Counted from the first letter of the stretch, positions 21,944-33,298 are shown. The stretch: 64,000 bases of DNA from Craspedostauros australis (GCA_026770025.1 JAMXDE010000024.1:620001-684000), one strand, 5' to 3'. A program made the numbers and translations. The notes: generated by a model not told the origin, from the letters alone.

Positions 21944-22867
21944 CTAGTATGGAAGGTTGTCTGCCGCTGCTGTTGTCTCAGCATGTTGTTGTTGATGGAC
22001 GCTGTTGCTGTCCTCTTCATCGAAGGAAATGCTGTTGGGGATGAACAGTCCTGTGGACTCGACACCACTGGTCTGCCCGAAACGTGGTCGAAGAGTGGTG
22101 AGTATACAAGAGAATCCGCTGGTGCTGTCCTCTTCGGCGTCGTTGGAGGCGCTGGCGGCATCGAGCTGGTCCAATGATGGAAGAACTGGGAGCGGACCTC
22201 TTGCTGACAGAGGTGATACCGCTGACTCCTCCATCGAGAGGGATGTCCAACGTTGTGGGCGCAACTGCATGACTGGTGCCATCGACATTGACACGATTGG
22301 GGAGTCGTACTTGCACACATTGTATTCGTTGTTGTTCTCAGTGCTGTTGACATCGTCGCGCTGCTCTGCCACTCGCTGCAAAGGTGCTGGCGTCATCGGG
22401 CTGTCGTCCATGTTGGACGATGGTGATCGCGGATACTGTTCCTCGGAATCGAAGCTGAGAAGGCGTGGTCTCATTCGTGGGAGGAAGTGCAAAGTCTGCG
22501 TGTTGAATCTCTGGCTGCTGGAGGCACAGGCGCTGTCATCTTCGTCATCATCATCGATGATTGGCAGTGTGTACGATGACGACGACGGCAGCGATGGGAT
22601 GCTTGTTCCCATTGAGGCCATGGCGAGAGGAGACATTGGGTGGAGTGGGATGATAGTGTCATCTTCGCGGCTGTCACCATCGTGATGATCATCATGATGA
22701 ATGCTGTCTGTGCGGCAGCGCTTGGCAAGTCGGAAGATGGATTCTTCACGTCTGCATCGTCGTTCTCTGTCGAGGGTTTGCACTGATCGCTTTCTGGTTG
22801 GTGCGATGGGTGTGGATGGCATGGATGCTGACATGGCAGGCATCATGTTGTTGGTATCGTTGATCAT
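21944..22867 (-). CDS. Ser/Asp-rich probable nuclear protein, hypothetical
   Basis: This encodes 307 residues. The N-terminus has a basic stretch (RKRSVQTLDRERRCRRE, then RLAKRC) that resembles a nuclear-localisation signal. The rest is Ser-, Pro- and Asp-rich with an acidic run (IIDDDDEDDSACA) and many SP dipeptides, as expected of a disordered, phosphorylated protein. A short ordered motif (GFSCILTTLRPRFG) lies near residue 255. The start codon follows a run of ACC triplets, a favourable context. No family is recognised. Confidence 0.6.
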   Translation of the reverse strand: MINDTNNMMPAMSASMPSTPIAPTRKRSVQTLDRERRCRREESIFRLAKRCRTDSIHHDDHHDGDSREDDTIIPLHPMSPLAMASMGTSIPSLPSSSSYTLPIIDDDDEDDSACASSSQRFNTQTLHFLPRMRPRLLSFDSEEQYPRSPSSNMDDSPMTPAPLQRVAEQRDDVNSTENNNEYNVCKYDSPIVSMSMAPVMQLRPQRWTSLSMEESAVSPLSARGPLPVLPSLDQLDAASASNDAEEDSTSGFSCILTTLRPRFGQTSGVESTGLFIPNSISFDEEDSNSVHQQQHAETTAAADNLPY

Positions 22868-24467
22868 GGTGGTGGTTGGTTGGTTACTCGGTTGGTTACT
22901 CAGTTGGTTGATTGATTGAATGGAGAGTTGGTTGACTGGAAGAGGTGGGATGAGGAGATCGGTTTAGTTTCGTTTGTGATTTGTGGGAAGGTGGGATGTG
23001 GAGATTGTGTGCCTGTTGATCTTTGTGGGAGATGGATGCCGATTATGTTTGGCTCTGTTTGGCTTTTGAATCGTAGATGAGATGTGTGTTCGGAAGTTGG
23101 ATTATGGAGGGTTGGTTGGAAGTGAGACGTGAAGGATGAGGTGCCGAGCATACCAGCCAACGTGAATGAATCAATGATTTGCAGGCGTGTGTTTGTATGT
23201 ATTTGTGACGCCTGTTTGGTCGTTTGTTTGGGTGGATACAGTGGTCGATCGAAGTCCAACCAGTAATCAAGCCAATCTGCGCCCAACGCCACCACCACCA
23301 ACAACAACCACGACGCACAACGACGCACAACCACGAACGAGAACACAGACATCCGTCACAGAGAGAGAGAGAGGAACAAAGAGAGAAGGAAGGAGGAAGG
23401 AGGGGCGAAAACGGAGAGGAGATCGCTTCGTGTCTGGGCTTCCTTTCATTTCCTTCTTTTCTCATACGCTATTTGTGCACGCGTCAGTTCCGCGTATTTT
23501 TGACGGTCCTTCGTGGCTTGCTGGAAATGTGATGGACTTCAAGCTCCAAAAGCCCAAACACAACATGGCGAAGGGAAGAGGGCAAGCACATTTGTCGCTG
23601 AGACAAAAGCACGGACAAGAAGCGGCACGTCCGCGAGCTCGCATTCCCCACGAACCGATGATCGATCCCACGAAATATACAATTGACGTTTAATTACGGT
23701 TATTTTGGCGGATGCACGAATGCGCCAAACTTGAATGAACCAATCATGTTGCGTTGATAAAGTGGGCTGTTGAAGCGGCTTCCGATTTGACGTGTTGCAA
23801 CGCCATTCGGTTCTTGATTGAAGTTCCACGATTGCAGGTCGACGTGCGCGTCACTTCGGAAGGCGCAACGCCGGCCGATGTTGAAATGACAGGGTGCGCC
23901 ATGAATCGGGAGTGGAGCTGAAACGGGAATGGACTTGGATGTTGTTGGTTGCGATCATTTTCACGACTGAATCGTGATATGGCACGACTCGTTTGACTAA
24001 CAAGTGATTCGTGACAACACGGAATGAAGTTTGGCTTTTGGATCAAACAAACACAACACACACAGAATCACACACGATCCACACCACCACGATCAACGAC
24101 ATGATCATGACCATGAACATGATCATGAACAAGGACATCGAGACAGGCGACGATAGTCATACCATGGCCAACATTGCGATGAAGGTGATGGTTGTGGACA
24201 GAAAGAGAGAGTGAAGTGAAGTGAAGAGAAGAATAGATCGTTGCACCATACTCTACGTGAACTGCATGGATGCAGACGATACATCCACAACACATCGACG
24301 ATTTTGTACAGCAGGCGCTTTTGATGGCGAGGCTCAACATCCATGCGAAGTTGGAAGAACAGAGGATGTGATGTGATGGAAGTTTAGTGATCTCGATCAA
24401 ATCAAAGAGCGTAAAAGAAGAAGCAGAAGAGGCCAGCAAGTGGCACGAGAGACAGGTAGATCGGACG
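22868..24467. other. 1.6-kb divergent intergenic region
   Basis: This lies between a minus-strand gene on the left and a plus-strand gene on the right, so it should hold both promoters. It contains GGTTGGTT-type short repeats at 22877-22910 (leader of the left gene) and a purine-rich tract near 23360-23420. Frames over 100 codons here are low-complexity. Confidence 0.5.
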
Positions 24468-26177
24468 ATGCCGTTGTCGGTCTTTGCTGGGCCTGGGCGC
24501 GTGGAACCGTGGATCGCATCTACGTGCGAGAAGTGCTGCCTTGCCAATGGCCGTCTGCCGCCGAAAGATCGCAGACCGAAGGTTGTCCAGGTGCTGAAAC
24601 GACAATCACCGACCTTTTGGAATCAAAACACATCAATACGCAGCACCAATGCGACTACTCCTGCCACTGCTGCTGGTACTGCGACCACTGTGGATGCTGA
24701 CAAGTTGGTCACTCTGGTGGTGCAAGATGGAAAGCACTGGACCTACGTCAGCCTTTCCAAGTCTTGCCAACAGGATCTGATTGAAGAATCCAAAGCCACG
24801 GATGTTCTGCTGGACATGTTCTGCAAACCAGGGGCGCTCCTGGCTCTCAAAGAGTGGAAATACGAGATCTGGCGTCCTCAGCGTCCGACGAATCACGGCG
24901 GGACACAGGATCAGGGTGTGAGTAGAGGTGGGACCAACGCTGTTCCGACTTCGCAGCCCGCCGCTGGCGCTTGTATCGAGACGCCCATACCTGCAACTAG
25001 TGCTGCTACTGCTGCGCATACAACCACGAGAGGATCAAGCAGTGATCAGCAGCAGCAAAGGCAACAGCGGCCATTTCCATACATATCTGTCAACAAGCTG
25101 AATGTGATGGATCACATGGGAGTTGAAGCTGGAGTGTACGTACCGCGCAACCTGCAGTGGGTGTTGGACGACGTTTGCATTCGTCAGTTCTGGTTTCCTG
25201 CCATGGAGACACCCAATAGCAGAAATGGACGGATTTGCGTCGACAAACTAAAGCGCCGATTTCACAACAACCAAGAGCCTGCGGAAGAAGAACACGACGA
25301 TGGTGATGTTGATGCTCAATCGCAGCGGCAACAGCAGCAACCAACCAGTCAATCTGCATCAATCCCCAGAGTTTTGACGGAGGCTACGGCCAGAAACGTC
25401 ACAGGCAGCACCACCGACAGCACCAGTATTGAGTTCTCTGGTGGTGTGGATCGAGCTGCAACACAGCCACAGGCGCGATCGGGGGAAGGCCAGACTACGA
25501 ATGACGAAGGCAGATCATCGGTCGACCAAGGAGAAGGAGTGACGACACAACCCATCGACGAGGCTGACAGAGGATCAGCAGAGGCTCTGAGTGACAACAC
25601 TGGCGCTGATGCTGCTCCACACCTCAATCGTAAGCGCCGCATTGCCGCTGTCACTGCCACTACCACCGCTTTTGTCGAGAACATCACGAAACACACTGGC
25701 GGTAGCGCTGACCACAACAAGAAGCAGAAGAGCGCTGTCGTTGAGCATCAAACGATCCCGATTGGCGATTTGGAGGCGCTGTTGATGTCGAACGACTATT
25801 CGCAACTTGACGAGTTGATGAAACTTGCTGATGCAGCGTGGGAAAATAGACCCACCAACCACGCACAGCATGCCAACTCTGGTAGAGAGCACGCGCCATC
25901 TCCAGCAGCGAGGACTGCAAACCAAGGCGTCCCCAACGTCGCAAGTGGTTCGGATTCAGCCACAACGACCTCAGTAGTTCCCGTTGGTGACATGAAAGAA
26001 CTGTTGGCGAACCAGGATGAACTGCAAGAGATCATGAAGATTGCTGACGCGGCACGGGAAGCAAGGTGGTATGTACTACACGCTGCGAGCGCGGATAGCG
26101 GAACGCAATGTGCTATGGCACCATGCGCCTCAACCGTTCTGTTTGATATGTTGATTCGGTGCAATTCTGTGAGCTGA
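24468..26177 (+). CDS. Orphan protein with an internal helical repeat
   Basis: This encodes 569 residues from the first ATG in the frame. The frame is open back to 24372 without another ATG, so an upstream exon is possible. A Cys-containing N-terminus (STCEKCCLANG) leads into a folded segment (LVTLVVQDGKHWTYVSLSKS to LALKEWKYEIWRP). A second folded segment (YISVNKLNVMDHMGVEAGVYVP to RQFWFP) comes after a Gln-rich linker. The C-terminal third is disordered with a KRR patch. Two similar 27-29-residue units of the form PxGDxxxLL...LxExMKxADAA end near residues 458 and 531. The last 35 residues after AREAR look unlike the rest and may be read-through past a splice donor at GGTATGT. No family is recognised. 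Confidence 0.6.
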   Translation: MPLSVFAGPGRVEPWIASTCEKCCLANGRLPPKDRRPKVVQVLKRQSPTFWNQNTSIRSTNATTPATAAGTATTVDADKLVTLVVQDGKHWTYVSLSKSCQQDLIEESKATDVLLDMFCKPGALLALKEWKYEIWRPQRPTNHGGTQDQGVSRGGTNAVPTSQPAAGACIETPIPATSAATAAHTTTRGSSSDQQQQRQQRPFPYISVNKLNVMDHMGVEAGVYVPRNLQWVLDDVCIRQFWFPAMETPNSRNGRICVDKLKRRFHNNQEPAEEEHDDGDVDAQSQRQQQQPTSQSASIPRVLTEATARNVTGSTTDSTSIEFSGGVDRAATQPQARSGEGQTTNDEGRSSVDQGEGVTTQPIDEADRGSAEALSDNTGADAAPHLNRKRRIAAVTATTTAFVENITKHTGGSADHNKKQKSAVVEHQTIPIGDLEALLMSNDYSQLDELMKLADAAWENRPTNHAQHANSGREHAPSPAARTANQGVPNVASGSDSATTTSVVPVGDMKELLANQDELQEIMKIADAAREARWYVLHAASADSGTQCAMAPCASTVLFDMLIRCNSVS

Positions 26178-26411
26178 TCTCAACTTCTCTGATCGGTGCC
26201 CTTCTTCACTTCTTTGGTTCCTCTCTTAACTGAACCCTCGTTGCGTTGACTGACAGCCATGAACAACAGAACCGATCTACGATCCAAACATCACTTCCAT
26301 AACACACCATCTCATTGCGTCCGACAAAGAACTCCAGGTGGATCGATACACGGGAGTTGATCAACTTCTCCACTCCGCCAGGTGTTCGATTCGAAGCGGA
26401 GTCCATCGGGC

Positions 26412-27443
26412 TACCCTCTTGTGACCAAAGCCAGAATCCGACAAAAAATGTTGCTTTCGCCCTGGACCACTCCCGCCCGACGGAAAAGTCAATCCCAAGC
26501 GGAGAGCATCATTGGCCCTCCTGGGTTCGCGACTCTTCCTGGCTGGGGGACCTAAATGCTTGTCTCGTGCGGGCTTCGCTGGCTATTCCACCCACGCAAC
26601 CCTCACGCAAGAGTCATATTCTACTTCAGAGTGCAGCCTACATACTCCAAAGAGTCCACAATTCATACCTTCTCGCAGATGGAGGCACCAGGTGCTCGTG
26701 GTTTGCCACGAGGAAGTGACTCCCAAGTGAATGTGAAACATCGCCGAATCCCAAGCCCAGCACTCGTTGTGGCATCAAGGTCGATTTCAGGCAACATCTA
26801 GCTGCCACCATTCGACACTCACGAACCTGGAAGAGGGGATGCGTTGTAGTCTGCTGCTGTGTTGCCGTCGTGGCGCCGCATTCTTGTTTTGCCTGGAGAG
26901 TTATAGTACCTCGTACTCTGCAACGGCTCGCACCGTGCTATCTCAGCTGTGTGATTGACCACCCCTCCTAATTTTGATGTTGCATCACGTCCGCACGCTT
27001 CCATCTCGTGGTCGCGTCGCCTCTGCGGGTGCTTGTGCGAACAATACGAGCTGATCGTCAGACCCCACCGATTTGTTCGCCGTTCTGAAAATTCATCTTC
27101 TTTCTGCAGAAGGGACCACACAGAACACCCAACGCAGGCGAACCCTTGAATCCCCAAAAAACTCGGATGCGGCCACGAATGACACTTCCGCGAAAAGTCA
27201 CCCAAACAGGAAAAAAGTCTCGCTCGCTTTTCTGTCGCGCGTGTATGTCTCAGCGGTATCGCACCTTGTCGCGAGGGGGCTTCACAATCAGACAACTCGA
27301 GGCTCTCGTTTCCATGAGGAGGTTGGCGCCATTCAGCGAGAACATCGTGCGAAGTACCATGACCCCATAATTTGTGCCACGAACAGTGAATGTTTCCCCT
27401 CTCGGCGGAATCGGCATCGACGAAAAAGCAACTCATCACCACA
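26412..27443 (+). repeat. Duplicated upstream region, copy A
   Basis: From TACCCTCTTGTGACC at 26412 onward the sequence matches the region upstream of the second ATPase copy (36460-36669 plus 60481-61660). Long stretches are nearly identical, for example around 26412-26590 and 27113-27200. This is the promoter and leader of the first ATPase copy, uninterrupted here. Left of 26412 the two copies are unrelated, so 26412 is the duplication breakpoint. No gene was seen inside. Confidence 0.85.
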
Positions 27444-30400
27444 ATGAACAACAACATCACCACGAACATCACCATGAACGCCACCATGAACGCCACCATG
27501 AACGCCACCATGAACGGCAAGAGAACAGATGGCTACGGCGGAGCATCATCGACGCAATCACTCAAATCATCAACACCTTCTGTCTCGACCTTGGTGGCCG
27601 GCACCACTGTTTCTAACGCTTCCTACAGATCTGTTGGTTCCACGCGCTCCAAGGTGTTGGCACAGAAGGATTCAAAATCGCCCGATTTGTTACCGTCATC
27701 GCCGACATCGACCAGAGCGTCATCCATTAGAACATCTTCGGTGCTTCATGACACCGTCCTCACCTCCGGCGACGACTTCTACGATGACGGATACAACGAG
27801 GTCGAGCTGGACACAGACCTGCCGAGCTCGCTCTTCAGCAGTCGCCGCAGTGGCAGCGATGATGGTACTGATGGTGATGATGGCAGAGATAGAATGTTTG
27901 GACGTGAGGAGGAGCTGCGAACACTCCATCGCACATTCAAGCAGATGATACACAATTCCAAATCAAAAAGAAATAGGGATAGGACAGGGACCACTCAGAA
28001 GTCCTCCACAAATACCACCCTTCCGTCTCAGACATCCATGGATGTGACCACCGATCGATCTTTCATTCCAGCCGCCTTCGTTTGGGGTACCAGCGGTACG
28101 GGCAAGTCCAAGCTCGTCGACGTCTTCTGTGATCAGTTGCTCCAAACGACCAATACCCGCAAGGGCAGAGGAGTCCGTGTGCTGAAGGGCAAGTTCCAGG
28201 AGCATCAGCAAGGCAACCCCTTCTCCGCCATCACCCAGGCGCTGTCCGATTGGTGCAAGCAGCTGGCTCCCTCGCATTCGCCACTCACACTCATCAAGGA
28301 GGTCGGCAGCGGGGAGAGATATGAAGAGATGAGCGATGACGATGATGGCGATGATGAAGATGACGAAGATGTGGATGTGGATATGGATGCAGATGGCCAC
28401 CCAGCGAAAACAGCAGACGATCATCTCAAGACGGACAAGCAGCAGCACCACAGCTCGAGCCACTCATCCGAGCTGCAACGTCTCCGATCCATCATCAGAT
28501 CAAGCAAGCTCACGATGCAACAGAAGGAAGTCCTTGTAGCATTCGTACCGGCGCTATCCATCCTCCTCAATGACGATGACGACAACAGCGTCGTTTCCAT
28601 CACATCCTCCAATGCACGATATTCTCACCTTCCACAGGCATCGTCGACAGACACATCATGGAATCAGTTCCAATACACCTTCACTCAGCTCTTGACTCTC
28701 ATCTCATCCAAGTACCACCCGGTGGTGATGGTGATGGATGATCTGCAATGGGCGTCACAAGAGTGCATGAATCTCATGTCCACAGCCATGTATCAACCCC
28801 ACTTCCTGTGGATTGGCACAATCCGACAAGAGATCGATCCGCAGTGTCTGGATGAGGTGATGGAGTTGGATGCTGGTCTTCCCTTCATGCGCCTCCTCGA
28901 TGATATGCGGTTGCAGTGTGCACCAGCACCATCGGGACCGATGAGGACGATGACGACACCATATACCGACATCCACCTGCAGAACTTCAGCAAAGAGGCA
29001 CTGCGCGACTGGGTGTCGCAGCTGTTTGATCAGGACGATGATGTCGTGGATGAAACCACCGAGCTCCTGCACGAACAGACCGCAGGCAACATCTTCCACA
29101 CCATCCACCTGCTACAGGACATGGAGCGCACCAAGGCTTTGACATACAGCCGCATCACGTTCCAGTGGGAGATCGATGCTTCCCGGCTCAGTTTCACTCC
29201 AAGTAACAACAACACCAACAACCACAACATCAGTGATGGCATGGGCGGCAGCGGTCACGTCGTAGCCAACGGTGTGGTCCAACTCATCACATCCAGACTA
29301 CGATCTCTGCCTGTTCCATTGCAGAGAGCACTCGTGCTAGCGTCGTACATCCGATCCTCATTCGAGCTGGACGTACTACAAGCGGTGTGGGACTACGAAG
29401 CACAGCACAGCTCCACCGGCGGTGACGTCCTTGCCACTCCTGGAGGCAAAGTCAACGAGGCCGACGCTGGCAAGCCGCTTGTAGAGTGGTTGGAACAAGC
29501 TGTTTTCGAGGGCCTCCTCGCAAACTCCATCGGCGCTGCAAGCTATCGCTTCGCACATGACCGCATCCAACAGGCAGCGCGTGATCTCGTGCCATTCGGA
29601 GAGGCGCGCATGAAGCTTCGTCTGCGGATCGGCCAGTGCCTGTGGGAATTCTGTACAAACACCATCAGCAGCGGCGGTGGCGGTGACTCGCCCAACACAG
29701 TCACTGATCGAGGAAGCGACAGTGGCATCTTCTTCATCGCAGCCGACCATCTCAACTGCGCCCCAACCAAGGATCATCTGACATCGACTCGACGCAACCT
29801 GCAAGTCGGCGAGCATGCACTTCAGATTGCCGCTTTGGCGCCTGCTGCGACGTACCTCCAGCTTGCGAACACTGCACTACGCAAGGTGAAAGGTAACCTG
29901 TGGCAAGACTACTACGATCTGACGATTCGATTGATGCGTGCTCGGTGTGACGTCGAGCTCTCTCTCAGCCGATTCGACTTGGGATATTCGTTGGGAAACG
30001 AGGTGCTTGAGCATGCACGTTCTGCCCATGACAAGCTCCCCACGTACATTGCCATGACGAAGGCCCTTGGTAGGCAAGATGATCATGCGGAAGGGTTACA
30101 GTTGGCCCAGGAAGGTGCCCAGATCTGTGGCGAGTATCCCAAGCGATGGTTTGCGTTCCATGGTTTATCGCAGCTTCTTTCCATCAGAGCCTACTTGAAG
30201 AGGACAACAGTGAAGCAGTTCTTCGAACAAAATCCGATCACAGACAACCCACAAACATTGCTCCCAATGCACCTATTGGCGCAACTTTGCGTCCGAGCAT
30301 ATTCATGTCAAGACATAATGGCATGGATGGTGGCAGTCATGCGGACGCTGCAGATGACGAGGCGAGATGGCATCTGCGAGGACACTGCCGGCGCCTTGGT

Positions 30401-31715
30401 TTCCTTCGGCTTGGTCCAAGCGGGTATGGGCAAGTTTGCGAACACACGCAAGTCCGCTCAACTTGCAAAGGAGATCACACGTAGGGTGGGCCGTGGGGCG
30501 AGGACGGAGGGATGGATATACTACGCCGTCGCCATGTATGTTGATTCGTTCTTCAAACCATGGAGTGAAGTCTCCCAGGATCTCCAGTATGCTTACACGT
30601 CGGCCATGGCAGTTGGCGATGTCGAGCTCAGCGTGCTAACCCTGAATGCGAACATAATGTTCTCGTTCTTCGATGGGCGCCCCCTCCCCTACGTCGTACC
30701 GGCAGCAAGGTCTCTCTTCAAGCACATGGAGATATACAAGATCGATGCGCGTCGGGGCACACTCGATGAATTGTTCTTGTTATACAACTGTATGCAGGGC
30801 AACATTGAATTGGAATGGGAGACAGTCATGGACGTCAACAAAGATGAACACACAAAGCCATTCGAACGAGGCGCCGCTTATTGGGGTCGCCTCTACATCG
30901 CGGTGTACTTCGGCAAGTTCGAACACGCGGAGAAGATGGATCATCTACTCACGACGAACGGCGTCAACGACCGCAGCTTTCCTTTTATGACGACCGTTCC
31001 CTTCCTGAGTGGTGTGATGGCTTCTCATCGATACCGACAGACAAAGAAGAAGAAGTACCTCAAGATGCTCCGGCAACGAAGGCGGGAGCTGAAGAAGATC
31101 TGCGATGAAAGAGGAATCAGCGTGTACTATCTGTACTTGATTCTGCGCGCTGAATGGAAGGCCATCAAGGTTGGAGCCACAAGGTCTGCCGTCGTGGACA
31201 CCTGCTACGACAATGCCATCATGCATGCCAGAGCCGGGCACCATCTTGGCTCAGCAGGGCTCGTGAGCGAGCTGGCGGGCAAGCAGCTGCTGAGGAGCAG
31301 CGGCGGCAAGGACCCTCGCATCCGTGGATACTTCACCCAGGCGTTAGGTTTCTACGAGAGATGGGGCTCCGTCTCCAAAGCCAAGAGCTTCCGTGAAGAG
31401 TACGGTGACTACGTTGATGAAGATCGTGTGCGCAAGATGAAGGTGGACAACAGCCTCGTCGGGCAAATCAAATCCATCGATCTTCGTGATCAATCGCAGG
31501 AGTATCACAGTCATACGGGCCACACCCAAGATCTGATGTCACACGGAACACCAGGCAATGGATTTGCCCAGTGTGTTTCCGACATCATTTCTAAAGGGCA
31601 GGCAAGCAAGGATCCAACAGCGAGAACGCCGAGCGATGATAACACGAGAAGCAACGGATCGGCGGAGAGTGCTGTCGATGATGACGACATGTCTCAGCTG
31701 ACAGACGCATCGTAG
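27444..31715 (+). CDS. AAA/STAND-type predicted ATPase, copy A (COG3899-like)
   Basis: This encodes 1423 residues. The disordered Asn/Thr- and Ser-rich N-terminus ends in DDGYNEVELDT. An AAA_16-type NTPase follows, with an entry motif FGREEELRTL (near 152), Walker A GTSGTGKS (from 215) and Walker B VVMVMDDLQWAS (Asp432 and Asp433). It has an acidic insertion (DDDDGDDEDDEDVDVDMD) between the Walker motifs. The winged-helix-like segment and signature FAHDRIQQAARDLVP (near 703) are typical of the COG3899 predicted ATPases found next to kinase or cyclase modules in bacteria. The C-terminal 700 residues are helical and TPR-like. No kinase or cyclase domain is attached. The role is probably signal-dependent scaffolding or regulation, by inference. 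The start at 27444 is preferred to 27390 because the second copy lacks the upstream ATG. Confidence 0.85.
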   Translation: MNNNITTNITMNATMNATMNATMNGKRTDGYGGASSTQSLKSSTPSVSTLVAGTTVSNASYRSVGSTRSKVLAQKDSKSPDLLPSSPTSTRASSIRTSSVLHDTVLTSGDDFYDDGYNEVELDTDLPSSLFSSRRSGSDDGTDGDDGRDRMFGREEELRTLHRTFKQMIHNSKSKRNRDRTGTTQKSSTNTTLPSQTSMDVTTDRSFIPAAFVWGTSGTGKSKLVDVFCDQLLQTTNTRKGRGVRVLKGKFQEHQQGNPFSAITQALSDWCKQLAPSHSPLTLIKEVGSGERYEEMSDDDDGDDEDDEDVDVDMDADGHPAKTADDHLKTDKQQHHSSSHSSELQRLRSIIRSSKLTMQQKEVLVAFVPALSILLNDDDDNSVVSITSSNARYSHLPQASSTDTSWNQFQYTFTQLLTLISSKYHPVVMVMDDLQWASQECMNLMSTAMYQPHFLWIGTIRQEIDPQCLDEVMELDAGLPFMRLLDDMRLQCAPAPSGPMRTMTTPYTDIHLQNFSKEALRDWVSQLFDQDDDVVDETTELLHEQTAGNIFHTIHLLQDMERTKALTYSRITFQWEIDASRLSFTPSNNNTNNHNISDGMGGSGHVVANGVVQLITSRLRSLPVPLQRALVLASYIRSSFELDVLQAVWDYEAQHSSTGGDVLATPGGKVNEADAGKPLVEWLEQAVFEGLLANSIGAASYRFAHDRIQQAARDLVPFGEARMKLRLRIGQCLWEFCTNTISSGGGGDSPNTVTDRGSDSGIFFIAADHLNCAPTKDHLTSTRRNLQVGEHALQIAALAPAATYLQLANTALRKVKGNLWQDYYDLTIRLMRARCDVELSLSRFDLGYSLGNEVLEHARSAHDKLPTYIAMTKALGRQDDHAEGLQLAQEGAQICGEYPKRWFAFHGLSQLLSIRAYLKRTTVKQFFEQNPITDNPQTLLPMHLLAQLCVRAYSCQDIMAWMVAVMRTLQMTRRDGICEDTAGALVSFGLVQAGMGKFANTRKSAQLAKEITRRVGRGARTEGWIYYAVAMYVDSFFKPWSEVSQDLQYAYTSAMAVGDVELSVLTLNANIMFSFFDGRPLPYVVPAARSLFKHMEIYKIDARRGTLDELFLLYNCMQGNIELEWETVMDVNKDEHTKPFERGAAYWGRLYIAVYFGKFEHAEKMDHLLTTNGVNDRSFPFMTTVPFLSGVMASHRYRQTKKKKYLKMLRQRRRELKKICDERGISVYYLYLILRAEWKAIKVGATRSAVVDTCYDNAIMHARAGHHLGSAGLVSELAGKQLLRSSGGKDPRIRGYFTQALGFYERWGSVSKAKSFREEYGDYVDEDRVRKMKVDNSLVGQIKSIDLRDQSQEYHSHTGHTQDLMSHGTPGNGFAQCVSDIISKGQASKDPTARTPSDDNTRSNGSAESAVDDDDMSQLTDAS

Positions 31716-33298
31716 TACGAGCTGTACGAAATGTAAAATGGGTCACGATACACTAGTTGTGGAGTTTTGGGGCAATGACTCGTGTTAAAGTAGACTAAAA
31801 TAGAGCACACCCAAAACCATCCAAACAACTGCTTATGATGTTATATCTCAACACCATATCGTTTAAAATTAAAACTAGACAGTTCATTCGGACGCTTGGC
31901 TATCGTTTATTCTGAATATCGAAGTTTAATTTGTATGAACTTTATTTTTGATGTCGTTTTGGCTTGCTGTCTGTCAGGTGGTGGACGCCAACAATTCTCG
32001 ATGGCACCATGCTGCCCTACCTTCAGCACCCATGATCATCATTATCATCCCTGGCATTTTCACAATCTGCGCACCACATTAGCTCTGGATACCCCCCATC
32101 TATCCACTCCATGAAGATCCTGCACAGATAGGCTCATCTCATACTCCAAAGTCTCCCTGCACTGAAACGCAGAAATTTCAAACAGCCGATTCCGACGCGG
32201 ATGCCGTTCGTATTTGGATCCGTATCTCGTCGATACGATCCTTGCAGCTCCTCCATATGCCCCTCATGTGTTTCCACGTTCTCTGGCGACACACTGATGT
32301 GTTCAGAATGGGTGGCAAGCTCATACCTCCAAAGGTACATCTCCATGTGATTATGCCACCATGGAGTTTTTGCGACACCAAAAAAACCATTTTGTGTGCA
32401 TCCCACCTTGCAGCCTCTTCCAGACCGTATCCGTGGAGAAGGCTCCGCCCTGGCCATCTTGAGTTGATTCCAAACACATCTGCAATGGGTGGTTTGGCGA
32501 TCTGGGTGACTTGTGAATGGCGCCCATCACCAGCGAAGTCACGTGATGTGTCCGCCGCCACACACCAAAAAACTCTTGCCCTCCACTTGTTTCTTGCGGA
32601 GGGCACCTTCCAGGCCACCCCCGACCCTCAAACTTCGTTTGCATCTTCATAGCATCCTCTTGGATGCGTCTTGCCCCTCAATAGTCGTTGGTATGGCCTG
32701 TGCATTCCAGGCAGAGACCATATCCAATGAGCAGATTTTGCTCGGAATCGTGTTGTGTGCGCGTGGGCCTGCCACGGCCCCAAATCGACCGAGATGACAT
32801 CCCCCTCTGGCTCATCTACCAAGCTTTACATGGCGGTTCCGCCCATGTGCTCAGATCTTGCACTGGACCGCTGGTTGCCGCAGTGCCGATGATGCCGTTG
32901 GACGGCGCTTGAGGAGTGTTGTTGTGTTTCTCCATTGTCGTGTTGTTGTGTTGTGTTTGGTGTTCTCAACCAGTTTTTGCTGTTGGGGGGCATGGAGATT
33001 AACCACAATTCTACCGAATGTGCCAACCAATGAGAACACTTTGCGAGTCCCGAATTGCGCCTCCATTCCACAACACCAACACTGTCCTCACAAAGTGGGC
33101 AACGGAAACACTGCGCATCTGGGACGAGCTGCTGTTGATTCTCTGCTGCTTGTGGTTATAGCTTGTACAACAATGTAGAATGACTGTGACCCTTCCACAT
33201 GAGAGAGAGAGAGAGATAGAGTGGACGATACAATGCACCTTGTGACCGTCCTCCAATGTTGCCCATGCCCCCTGTGATGCGCTGCGCCGTGCTGTGCG
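31716..33298. other. Spacer downstream of ATPase copy A
   Basis: An AT-rich stretch (31780-31960) follows the stop and is probably 3' untranslated and terminator sequence. The rest has only short, overlapping frames. A (GA)n run lies near 33201-33216. No gene was recognised. Confidence 0.5.

Noticed and set aside
23187-23693. 168-codon plus-strand frame
   Set aside because: It contains long Thr/Pro and Arg/Glu low-complexity runs from simple DNA repeats and has no domain. It looks like intergenic sequence.
24387-24467. Start of the orphan gene at 24387
   Set aside because: The codon there is GTG. The first ATG in the frame is at 24468.
27390-27443. Earlier ATG (27390) for ATPase copy A
   Set aside because: The aligned position in copy B has no ATG, while both copies share the later start after ACCAC[A/C].
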